Shown: piece after piece, positions 1 to 6,437 of the stretch
Numbering within the stretch: the first letter of the stretch is position 1
How the letters are laid out: every line of letters starts with the position of its first letter
Source: an uncultured Spartobacteria bacterium
GTDB taxonomy: Bacteria; Verrucomicrobiota; Verrucomicrobiia; Chthoniobacterales; Terrimicrobiaceae
Direction of reading: 5' to 3'
Length of the DNA stretch: 11,502 nucleotides
NCBI GenBank assembly: GCA_903915315.1
Contig: CAIWSO010000502.1
Coordinates: forward strand, 1 to 11,502
Program-made: the position numbers and the translations under genes
Notes under the pieces: model-generated
What the model was told of the DNA's origin: nothing
Database searches by the model: none
The model's input: only the letters and a program-made list of their open reading frames with translations

Positions 1-1
1 G

Positions 2-443
2 GCACCAACATCGGTGAGCACGGGAGCAATCACATATTCGAGCAGTGATACGAGTGTGGCGACGGTAAGCGGGGCCACGATCACGGTAGTAGGGCCAGGT
101 TCGGCGACGATCACGGCATCACAGGTAGCGGATGCGAACTATAATGCGCCTACGCCAGTCACTGCATCGCTGACAGTGGGCAAAGGAACGCCAACACTGA
201 CTGGGTTTGCGCTAAGTGCATCAAGCATCAACTTTGGGGATGCAGCGCCAACAATTACGGCACCGACATCATTAAGCAGTGGGGCAATAACATACATGAG
301 CAGCGACACAAGTGTGGCAACGGTAAGCGGATCAACGATCACGATCGTGGGAGCGGGATCGGCGACGATCACGGCATCACAGGCAGCAGATGCGAACTAC
401 AATGCGGCCACGCCAGTCACGGCATCGCTGACGGTTGTAAATA
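2..443 (+). repeat. Tandem 258-bp in-frame repeat inside the Ig-like gene
   Basis: The APTS motif starts at 2 and again at 260, giving a 258-base (86-codon) period. Codon-by-codon comparison of about 14-178 with 272-436 shows that most differences are synonymous, and the stretch around GGCGACGATCACGGCATCAC is identical in both copies. Similarity at the DNA level fades after about 443, although the protein pattern continues in a diverged third unit spaced 273 bases on. More copies probably lie to the left of the window. Confidence 0.85.
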
Positions 444-748
444 CAGGAACAGTTACAACGGTCCTAACGGGATTTAATCTTGATAATCATAAAGTCAGTG
501 GCAATGGAACAACGCGAACCGTTAGGATTGTAGCTCCAACTTCTAATCAGCCATTATCTCCCTCTCCTATTGTGTATTCATTAGTACCAAGTGCAGCAGG
601 TTCTATTAATGGATCTACTGTGACTTTGACGGCTCCATGCAGAATATATGCCACTCAGGCGCCAGCCACTGGCTATACTGGTGGAAATGCGAGTGTTGGC
701 CTTAACTGGTCGCTTACAACCGATAGTGAGGTTATTTCGAACCCCTAA
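2..748 (+). CDS. C-terminal end of a large Ig-like (Big_2-type) repeat surface protein, partial
   Basis: The reading frame is open from the left edge, so the gene begins outside the window; a GTG at 14 is an internal Val codon, not a start. About 248 residues are visible. Two 86-residue units are nearly identical, each with the core SSDTSVATVSG, then GSATITASQ, ADANYNA and TPVTASLTV, which is the pattern of bacterial Ig-like fold repeats in giant surface or secreted proteins. A third, diverged unit begins with APTS near base 533 and keeps IVYS, SINGSTVTLTA and ATQAPATGYTGG in register with the first two. The protein ends TDSEVISNP with no LPXTG, PEP-CTERM or beta-barrel signature, so its anchoring is unclear. 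The likely role is adhesion or cell-surface structure (inference). Codons in the two good repeats are rich in ACG, GCG and ACA, while the last 300 bases use more A/T-ending codons. The stop is TAA at 746-748. Confidence 0.8.
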   Translation, partial: APTSVSTGAITYSSSDTSVATVSGATITVVGPGSATITASQVADANYNAPTPVTASLTVGKGTPTLTGFALSASSINFGDAAPTITAPTSLSSGAITYMSSDTSVATVSGSTITIVGAGSATITASQAADANYNAATPVTASLTVVNTGTVTTVLTGFNLDNHKVSGNGTTRTVRIVAPTSNQPLSPSPIVYSLVPSAAGSINGSTVTLTAPCRIYATQAPATGYTGGNASVGLNWSLTTDSEVISNP

Positions 749-763
749 GAACTCCATGCTTCT

Positions 764-767
764 AGGA
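764..767 (+). promoter_or_regulatory. Ribosome binding site AGGA for the GTG-started secreted protein gene
   Basis: AGGA lies eight bases before the GTG at 776. An in-frame TAA at 770-772 rules out any start further upstream, so this site and the GTG fix the N-terminus. Confidence 0.5.
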
Positions 768-775
768 TTTAAATA

Positions 776-1297
776 GTGAAATCGCTGCTTTTTACGTGCC
801 TCTTTTTCGTAGCATCAACTCTGTTTGCTTTGGATCCAGTGGAGTTCCAGGTGGGAGGTTTTAGTTTTGCGCGGCCATCAGGGTGGGGGTGGGTTGTGCC
901 AACCAGCTCGATGCGCAAAGCGCAGTTGGAGGTAGTGGGTGAGGGTGGAGCAAAAGCGGATGTGACTTTTTTCCATTTTGGGGCTGGGCAGGGTGGGGGA
1001 GTTCAAGCCAATGTGGATCGTTGGTTCGGTCAGTTTCAAAATGCCAAAACGGCGCAAAATGAGGTGATTCTTGGTGGGGTGCGAGTTGTTTTCGTTCAGG
1101 CAGCGGGGACATTCTCCAGCGGCATGCCGGGTGGGCCTACAACTCCTTTAGCAAACTATGCTTTGCGCGGAGCTATTTTGGAGGACAAGGAGAAGGGCGA
1201 TGTGTTTGTAAAAATGACCGGTCCCGCGAGCTTGGTGGAATCCGCTTGGGTCGCCTTTGAGGGAATGGTGAATGCGGCTGCATCGTCTAAGCGATAG
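776..1297 (+). CDS. Small secreted protein of unknown function
   Basis: The gene encodes 173 residues and starts at GTG 776, the first start after an in-frame stop. Residues 1-18 are a signal peptide (Lys at 2, hydrophobic LLFTCLFFVASTLF, then FALD); no lipobox Cys follows, so the product is probably periplasmic or exported. Two stretches look like conserved cores: PSGWGWVVPTSSMRKAQLEV (34-53) and FFHFGAGQGGGVQANVDRW (65-83), followed by GQF. The middle has an aromatic and Gly-rich beta-like pattern with no catalytic motif I recognise. From memory, similar short proteins with a Trp-rich head and a FGxGQGG core occur in Verrucomicrobia and Planctomycetes as conserved hypotheticals; no function is known to me. 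It follows the Ig-like gene after 27 bases, and tlyA follows after 45 bases, so co-transcription with either is possible. Confidence 0.8.
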   Translation: MKSLLFTCLFFVASTLFALDPVEFQVGGFSFARPSGWGWVVPTSSMRKAQLEVVGEGGAKADVTFFHFGAGQGGGVQANVDRWFGQFQNAKTAQNEVILGGVRVVFVQAAGTFSSGMPGGPTTPLANYALRGAILEDKEKGDVFVKMTGPASLVESAWVAFEGMVNAAASSKR

Positions 1298-1342
1298 TCC
1301 GCAGAGGGATTTCTTCGAGGCATTCTCTTTTTCGTTTTGCGA

Positions 1343-2080
1343 ATGGCTTCGTTAAAAAAAAGAATCGATTTGGCCTTGGTTGAGGGTGGTTTTTACGAAT
1401 CGGTGGATATGGCGCGGCGGGGATTGATGGCTGGATTGATCTCAGTGAACGGGCATGTCGTAGCTAAGCCAGGAACAACGATTCTTCCTGATGACGTGCT
1501 GACTGTGGCGCAGAAGGAAAAATATGTTGGGCGGGGAGGTTACAAGCTGGAGGGGGCACTGGCGCATTTTGGCGTCAATCCTCGGGAATTGGTTTGTATC
1601 GATATCGGAGCGTCAACCGGAGGATTCACTGATTGCCTGCTTCAGCATGGGGCCGATTTTGTTTATGCGATCGATGTGGGGCACTCGCAGATTTCCTGGA
1701 GACTCCAGAAAGATCCACGTGTGGAAAGTCGCGAGGGAGTGAATGCGCGGTATTTGGACGCCAAGGACTTTGATCCGCGTCCGGTTTTGGCGGTCGGGGA
1801 TGTGAGCTTCATCTCACTGACTCAAATCCTGCCTGCGGTTTTTGGTGTTCTCGCTTCGGGTTCGGAGGGGATTTTTCTTATCAAGCCTCAATTCGAAGCG
1901 GAGCGAGCGGATGTTGAAGAAGGGGGCATAGTGCGCGATCCGGGAGTGAGGATGCGGTGTGTGGAAAAAATTCGAATGTTTGTCGAGTCAGAGGGGCACC
2001 AATGGCTTGGTTCCATCGAGTCCTCCATTACTGGGCGCGAAGGAAACGTGGAATACTTGGCACATTTTCGCTGCACCTAA
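1343..2080 (+). CDS. tlyA: TlyA family 16S/23S rRNA (cytidine-2'-O)-methyltransferase
   Basis: The protein has 245 residues from ATG 1343, the usual family length. An RNA-binding S4 domain occupies about residues 1-60 (KKRIDLALVEGGFYES, RRGLMAGLISVNG). An FtsJ/RrmJ-like Rossmann methyltransferase follows, with SAM motif I at 86-95 (IDIGASTGGF), GDVSFIS at 152-158, IKPQFE at 180-185 and GNVEYL at 234-239. K68, D153, K181 and E237 fit the K-D-K-E catalytic tetrad of FtsJ-type 2'-O-methyltransferases. In characterised members the enzyme methylates ribose of cytidines in rRNA, and in mycobacteria its loss gives capreomycin resistance; the old name is hemolysin A. A TTG at 1337 could add two residues, but neither start has a close Shine-Dalgarno sequence and the ATG fits the family N-terminus better. 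It converges with the beta-barrel gene, 28 bases away. Confidence 0.93.
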   Translation: MASLKKRIDLALVEGGFYESVDMARRGLMAGLISVNGHVVAKPGTTILPDDVLTVAQKEKYVGRGGYKLEGALAHFGVNPRELVCIDIGASTGGFTDCLLQHGADFVYAIDVGHSQISWRLQKDPRVESREGVNARYLDAKDFDPRPVLAVGDVSFISLTQILPAVFGVLASGSEGIFLIKPQFEAERADVEEGGIVRDPGVRMRCVEKIRMFVESEGHQWLGSIESSITGREGNVEYLAHFRCT

Positions 2081-2108
2081 TCTTCGATTTTGTGGGTCTG
2101 TTGAGAGT

Positions 2109-3617
2109 CTAGAAGTTGAGATTCAAACTGGTGCTGAAACGCGTTTGGAGGTCACTGTTGGATTCTTGGCTTTGCCCTGAAGTGACCATCATGGAATTTT
2201 GCCAAGAGGCCCACTCGCGGAGACGCCAACTGAGCGTGGCGCTGGTCAGGAAGTGATCTGGAGGCCCCTCGGAGGCGTTTGTGTTATCCGAGTCGGAAAG
2301 GGAAACGTAATCCGATTGCTCGTAGCCGGCCGAGAGAGACAGCGTGATGCCTTTGATGAGGCTTTGGGAGACAGTGGCCAGCGCGCCACGGGTGACATTA
2401 TACTGATCTGGGGCAAGGCTCGAGAATCCTTGATTTTGGTAGACGGAGAGGGAGAGTCGTGTCTTCTGGCGGGCGTTCCATCCCGCAGCGAGGCTGAAGT
2501 TCGGCCTGATGTCTGTGCCTTGCATGCTGTAGCTGGCTTTGAAATAGGTTTTCTCCGTGGGAGTGTAATTGATCCCGACATTGTAAATGGGACGCAAGCC
2601 CACAGCCTCGGAGTTGGCGGTATCCTGATCGGTCACGTAGCCAGCACCAGCCCCGGCATCCACGGAAAATTTCGGTGCCAATTGGTAGGTCACCATCATC
2701 ATGGAATCATAGGATTGCCTGTTGCCATCTGTCCCGCCTTGGAGTGATTGTAGTTCCTTGCTAGTGCCGAGAGTGAATCGCACATTGGTCTTCGGGGTGA
2801 CGAGGTAGTCGACAAAGGTGGTTAAGCCGAGACTCACTGAGTTGCTATTCGGTTGATCCGTTTCTCCGGTGGCGACCTGTGCATCCGATGTTTTTGTGTA
2901 GGCGACCGAGGCTGCGGCACCCGCGCTCAAAGAGTCGGTGATGATGTAGCGTGCGGAAAGAGACGTTGAGGTTGAGGCCTGAAAGTTGTTGGATCCCGTA
3001 CGAGTATCAAAGCCGCTGCCAGTGGATGCGCTGGTCGAGAGGTTCAGTGTCAGGCGTGTGGAGTTGTAGCCAAGGTCGAACCCAGTCGTCATGGATATCG
3101 GGTTCCTCTGGCTTCCTTGGCCTGCGGCGGTGTAGTCCTGATTGAAATAATGGGTGTAACCGGATGAGAAGCGAGTGGCTACAGTCCAAAGACCGATCTC
3201 GCGTTCGTAGCGGATCGCCAGTGTGGGCGAGGAGTAAAGGCTGGACCGACCGCCGGAAGACGAGGATTCGCCCGTCGAGGTTTGAGAGGAGTATTCCCAA
3301 CCTGAGGAGAGGCCGAGGGAAAAATCGAGTGGGCCGAAGCGGAGACGGCGGCGGAAATTATCCGCGAGTCGGTCCATGTTTTCGGATAAAGTTGGTGTGG
3401 TCTGCTCGGAGGGATCGACTCCAACATCTTTTTCGGTGAGTCCCCCATCGGGTTGAAAAAACTGGGGCGTCACTTCACGGTCTTCCTGGGGACCGGCCCA
3501 ACGGGAACGGAACTCCGCCTCGCGAACAGTGAGGACGGTCTGAGCAGAGGCAGTGTACAAGCCCAAGAAAGCGAGCAACGCCAAGCAACAAATCAGCAAT
3601 TTAACTGGTTTGAGCAT
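2109..3617 (-). CDS. Outer-membrane beta-barrel protein, function unknown
   Basis: The protein has 502 residues with a signal peptide (LKPVKLLICCLALLAFLGLY, cleavage after ASA at 25). A polar, probably periplasmic stretch of about 60 residues (27-88) comes next. The rest, from about residue 95, is Ser/Thr/Gly/Tyr-rich with many alternating hydrophobic strands such as LTLNLSTSAST, FTLGTSKEL, YFKASYSM and LSLSAGYEQS, separated by polar loops. The last residues, FSTSLNLNF, end in Phe, as BamA-dependent outer-membrane proteins do. The size and repeated long strands suggest 16 or more strands. It resembles barrels found near exopolysaccharide or exosortase loci, but no such genes are present, so no substrate is claimed. 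ATG 3617 is the only possible upstream start because an in-frame TAA lies three codons before it; AGGA abuts the ATG with no spacer. It sits downstream of the regulator gene on the same strand, across a 210-base gap. Confidence 0.78.
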   Translation of the reverse strand: MLKPVKLLICCLALLAFLGLYTASAQTVLTVREAEFRSRWAGPQEDREVTPQFFQPDGGLTEKDVGVDPSEQTTPTLSENMDRLADNFRRRLRFGPLDFSLGLSSGWEYSSQTSTGESSSSGGRSSLYSSPTLAIRYEREIGLWTVATRFSSGYTHYFNQDYTAAGQGSQRNPISMTTGFDLGYNSTRLTLNLSTSASTGSGFDTRTGSNNFQASTSTSLSARYIITDSLSAGAAASVAYTKTSDAQVATGETDQPNSNSVSLGLTTFVDYLVTPKTNVRFTLGTSKELQSLQGGTDGNRQSYDSMMMVTYQLAPKFSVDAGAGAGYVTDQDTANSEAVGLRPIYNVGINYTPTEKTYFKASYSMQGTDIRPNFSLAAGWNARQKTRLSLSVYQNQGFSSLAPDQYNVTRGALATVSQSLIKGITLSLSAGYEQSDYVSLSDSDNTNASEGPPDHFLTSATLSWRLREWASWQNSMMVTSGQSQESNSDLQTRFSTSLNLNF

Positions 3618-3827
3618 TCCTGCTTATCAGAAAATATTTGAAATAAAGTGGGGGTTAGGCATGGGTGAATTAATCTTAAACTTTATGCTTGTGATTTTTT
3701 AATATCATGGGTCAAAAAAACCTTAAGGTGATGCGATTTGTGTTAGTAAATAATTGGGGGCAATAAATGGATCGTGATTTGTAAATATTTTGAGGAAAAT
3801 AGTCCATTCTACTTTGGTTGTATGTTT
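3618..3827 (-). promoter_or_regulatory. AT-rich leader of the beta-barrel gene, with candidate control elements
   Basis: This 210-base gap lies between the response regulator and the beta-barrel gene and is clearly richer in A+T than the flanking genes. Read on the plus strand it holds two imperfect direct repeats, AAATAAAGTGGGGG (3641-3654) and AAATAATTGGGGG (3748-3760), and a perfect palindrome ACCTTAAGGT (3720-3729). On the minus strand a TTGACC (3715-3710) could be a -35 element, but I find no good -10 at 16-18 bases from it. I see no convincing rho-independent terminator for the regulator gene. A separate, possibly regulated promoter for the barrel gene is plausible but not shown. Confidence 0.35.
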
Positions 3828-4451
3828 TTATGAATTTGATTCGAGCAGGGCGAGTCGTTCTGCGATGCGGACTAACTGGGCGAGCGACTCCGCTCCCATT
3901 TTGTGCATCACTCGACCTCGATGAACTTTGATGGTTTGTTCAGTGATGCCAAGCGTGGAAGCGATGAGTTTATTTGGTTCTCCCGTAACAACGTGAATAA
4001 AGACTTCTTTCTCTCTGTTTGTGAGAAGTTTAAGTCGATCTTTGAGGGCTTGGGTTTCATTTTGCTGGGATTGATTCTCTTCAGTTTTTTTAATGCCAAT
4101 CTTAATGGCGCCAATAAGTTCAGAGTCTTTTACTGGTTTTGTTAAAAAATCGATAGCGCCTGACTTGATGGCTCTCACGCTCATTGGAATGTCTCCATTG
4201 GCAGTGAGGAAGACGATGGCTAGGTTTGAGGACGAGTGGATAAGGTGTTGATGGAGTTCGAGTCCTGTCATCTCGGGCATCGTGACATCGAGCACAACAC
4301 AAGCCGGCGTGTTAGGATCATAAGTCTCAAGAAAACTGGTGGCGCTGCTGAACGTGGTCACTTCAAATCCCTCGGCTCGGAGAAGGCGTGATAGCGCGCG
4401 GAGGAGAGCGGGTTCGTCGTCAACAAGAAAAACTTTTTGTGAGGCAATCAT
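3828..4451 (-). CDS. FixJ/NarL-type response regulator (receiver plus LuxR HTH)
   Basis: The protein has 207 residues. The N-terminal receiver domain (about 5-120) carries the acidic pair D11-D12, the phospho-acceptor D55 in VVLDVTMPEMTG, T83 in FLTAN and K105 in FLTKPV, so all key residues are intact. A Gln/Lys-rich linker (about 121-137) leads to a LuxR-type helix-turn-helix: LTNREKEVF (143-151), then the recognition helix region TEQTIKVHRGRVMHKM (170-185). This architecture is a phosphorylation-controlled transcription factor of the FixJ/TodT/StyR type. Its ATG at 4451 overlaps the TGA of the kinase gene by four bases (ATGA), so the two are almost certainly translationally coupled partners. 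No Shine-Dalgarno sequence precedes it, which fits coupling. The linker and HTH coding part is more AT-rich than the kinase gene. The target genes are unknown; the beta-barrel gene downstream is the nearest candidate. Confidence 0.92.
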   Translation of the reverse strand: MIASQKVFLVDDEPALLRALSRLLRAEGFEVTTFSSATSFLETYDPNTPACVVLDVTMPEMTGLELHQHLIHSSSNLAIVFLTANGDIPMSVRAIKSGAIDFLTKPVKDSELIGAIKIGIKKTEENQSQQNETQALKDRLKLLTNREKEVFIHVVTGEPNKLIASTLGITEQTIKVHRGRVMHKMGAESLAQLVRIAERLALLESNS

Positions 4452-6271
4452 GAATTGAAGGAATCTAACGGGATGTTGAAGTGAAATATGGCGCCGCGTT
4501 TTTCGGCTGGTTCAGCCCAAAGTTGGCCACCGTGCGCGCGAATGATCGTACGAGAAATGGCTAGCCCGAGGCCCAGTCCGCTTGGCTTGGTCGAGTGAAA
4601 AGCATCGAAAATGCGATCGGGATCCTCTGGCAGGCCGCATCCATTGTCCTGCACGGAAAATTGAAGGAATCCCGTATCCTGTTTGCAGGAGAGGTGCAAA
4701 TGTCGAGAGCTGGGATCATTGTCCTCCATGGCATCGCATGCATTTTTAATAAGGTTCAGGATAACCTGTTCTACCGGAATACGGTCGGCATGAAATATCG
4801 GGAGGTTGTTGGCGATCTTTTTGGTAATCACAACGTTCGCGGATTCCAGGTCCGTTTGGGCGAGGGCAAGGGCTTTTTCAAACAAATCCACCGGCTCCAC
4901 TTCTTCTAGGGCAGGTTCGCCGCGGCTCAAAATCGTGCGTAATTTTTTTATGACGTCGGCCGCGCGGATATCGGCACTCACGATGTCGTCAAGGATTTCT
5001 CGAAGTTCGCGCATGTCCGGCGATTCGTGCGATAGCAGGCGTTGAGCGGCTTGGGCGTTGCTGAGGATGATGGCAAGAGGTTGATTGAGCTCATGGGCTA
5101 GGGAGCTGGAAAGTTCGCTCATTGATGCCATCTGTGCGAGTTGAGCCATTTCCTCGTTGCGGTGGGCGGTTTCGATGGCCAATGCCCGCTGGGAACTCAA
5201 ATCAATCCCGATGCCGACCAAATGGGGTTTGCCGCGCACTTCCACCCGAACCATCGTAAAAAAATGACGGACGGAGGTTCGATCTTTGCGGATCAGATCG
5301 ACCTCGAGTTCGACGCTACCTTTGGAAAACGCACGATCCCAGCTTCGATTCAGCTTGGGGAGGTCCTCTGGGCGGAAAAGTTCTTCCGCCTTCATGCTCT
5401 TGGCTTCCTCACTCGAGTAGCCTGTGTTTTTTTCGTATTGGGAATTCCATCGCACGATCTGGCCGTCTCGGGAGTGAAGGTACAACATGCCTGGGGCGCT
5501 TTCGAAAATAGCATCGGTGAGTTGACGTTCGCGGTGGAGTTCGTACTCCCGATTTTGAAGGTTGTTTGCCAATATGGCGGCTCGAACCATGTCGTTGCTG
5601 AGTTCGAGTCCCATAGTGGCGACGATGCCCACAAAAAATAGGCTCGCAATGATCGGGGTATCCATACTTTGCCAGAGAACAAAAAAGGTCTGGATCGAGA
5701 GGGCCATTACAAAGACAAGCATGCTTGTGCCAACGACGAGAGACCGTCGCACGCCCGCTTTGTATCCACGGGCCGTCGCATCCACCAAATAAACCGCCAG
5801 CAAAACTAGGCTGAGTTGACCAACGAACATCAGAGGGTTTGGCGTGCCTTCCACGATGGTCACCGATTGCCCGAGAAAGCGGATCTGCCTCAACTCGGAG
5901 ATCGAGGAGTAGTAGATGTTCGGAGTGAGGGTGAAATTCAAAAAGAGGCCGAGCGTTCTCAATCCGCAGACGGAGAGGGCCAGCCACTTTCGACCTGTGC
6001 CGAGATAGTAGTGCACAAACCCGACCATCGAGAGCGTGATAAGCCAGCGGAGGACATTGAAGCACTGAAGGGCATTGTCGTATTCGTGCGGGGATTGCAC
6101 ACTCATCATCCAAAGCTCGCAAGCCGCCATACCTGCTGTGGATGTGGCCATCAGGCAAAACATCAAACTCGCAAGTGCGCTGCGTTGCCTGAACCAGACA
6201 AGTCCATGAATCGCAGCCAAAGTGAGTGAGGCTGCTGCTACCATGGACCAAATGATCGTGACCAAGTTCAA
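4448..6271 (-). CDS. Seven-helix membrane PAS sensor histidine kinase
   Basis: The protein has 607 residues. Seven likely membrane helices occupy about 4-26, 32-54, 70-90, 95-113, 146-165, 177-200 and 206-224, with one longer loop (114-145). A PAS domain covers about 251-361 (IFESAPGMLYLHSRDGQIV, NTGYSSEE). The HisKA dimerisation domain follows, with phospho-acceptor H393 in LAHELNQPLA, then a HATPase_c domain with N box NLIKNACDAM (506-515), G1 DNGCGL (542-547) and G2 GLGLGLAI (565-572). The HELNQPL box is typical of FixL/DctB-like kinases, but no haem-binding His is evident and the sensor part is a membrane bundle, so oxygen sensing should not be assumed. The start is TTG 6271, without a Shine-Dalgarno sequence; ATG 6244 (residue 10) is an alternative. 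I prefer TTG because the first nine residues (NLVTIIWS) complete the first helix. It is co-transcribed with the overlapping regulator gene. Confidence 0.9.
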   Translation of the reverse strand: MNLVTIIWSMVAAASLTLAAIHGLVWFRQRSALASLMFCLMATSTAGMAACELWMMSVQSPHEYDNALQCFNVLRWLITLSMVGFVHYYLGTGRKWLALSVCGLRTLGLFLNFTLTPNIYYSSISELRQIRFLGQSVTIVEGTPNPLMFVGQLSLVLLAVYLVDATARGYKAGVRRSLVVGTSMLVFVMALSIQTFFVLWQSMDTPIIASLFFVGIVATMGLELSNDMVRAAILANNLQNREYELHRERQLTDAIFESAPGMLYLHSRDGQIVRWNSQYEKNTGYSSEEAKSMKAEELFRPEDLPKLNRSWDRAFSKGSVELEVDLIRKDRTSVRHFFTMVRVEVRGKPHLVGIGIDLSSQRALAIETAHRNEEMAQLAQMASMSELSSSLAHELNQPLAIILSNAQAAQRLLSHESPDMRELREILDDIVSADIRAADVIKKLRTILSRGEPALEEVEPVDLFEKALALAQTDLESANVVITKKIANNLPIFHADRIPVEQVILNLIKNACDAMEDNDPSSRHLHLSCKQDTGFLQFSVQDNGCGLPEDPDRIFDAFHSTKPSGLGLGLAISRTIIRAHGGQLWAEPAEKRGAIFHFNIPLDSFNS

Positions 6272-6331
6272 TGTGCGAGATCGAGAGCGATGAGGTTACA
6301 ATCCGGGGTGAGAGGCAACATGTGAATGGTG

Positions 6332-6361
6332 TTTATAGCTTCTTGTTTGGGATTCTATCAA
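6332..6361 (-). promoter_or_regulatory. Candidate sigma70-type promoter of the kinase-regulator operon
   Basis: On the minus strand TTGATA (6361-6356) and TATAAA (6337-6332) are separated by 18 bases, close to the -35/-10 consensus. Transcription would start near 6325, leaving a leader of about 55 bases before the TTG at 6271. This was found by eye, not scored. Confidence 0.45.
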
Positions 6362-6437
6362 GCCAGAAGCAGATCAGGTTTTCCTCGTAGATTGACGTCT
6401 TGCATGTGGGGGAGAGTCATACCCATATTGGCCTGAG

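Noticed and set aside
2..443. CRISPR-like or mobile repeat
   Set aside because: The period is exactly 86 codons, in frame, and encodes a clear Ig-like pattern.
1337..1342. TTG at 1337 as the tlyA start
   Set aside because: It adds only two residues, has no ribosome binding site at normal spacing, and ATG 1343 aligns with the typical TlyA N-terminus.
2199..2747. 182-codon plus-strand frame opposite the beta-barrel gene
   Set aside because: Antisense shadow of a GC-biased gene; no domain, no ribosome binding site, and the barrel frame has a signal peptide and terminal Phe.
3720..3729. ACCTTAAGGT followed on the minus strand by a T run, as a terminator for the regulator gene
   Set aside because: The palindrome has no room for a loop beyond a three-pair stem, so a stable terminator hairpin cannot form; kept only as a possible binding site.
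5141..5641. 166-codon plus-strand frame opposite the PAS region
   Set aside because: Antisense shadow of the kinase; no recognisable protein features.
5409..6251. 280-codon open frame on the minus strand inside the kinase gene
   Set aside because: It is a +1-type shadow of the kinase frame; its translation is rich in His, Arg, Cys and Pro with no domain pattern, while the kinase frame has complete motifs.
3828..6271. Naming the pair fixL/fixJ and inferring oxygen sensing
   Set aside because: The kinase has a seven-helix membrane sensor and no evident haem-binding His in PAS; only the architecture is FixLJ-like.
6392..6422. TTGACG with TCATAC as the promoter of the Na/Pi gene
   Set aside because: The spacer is 19 bases and the -10 match is poor, so it is not better than chance.
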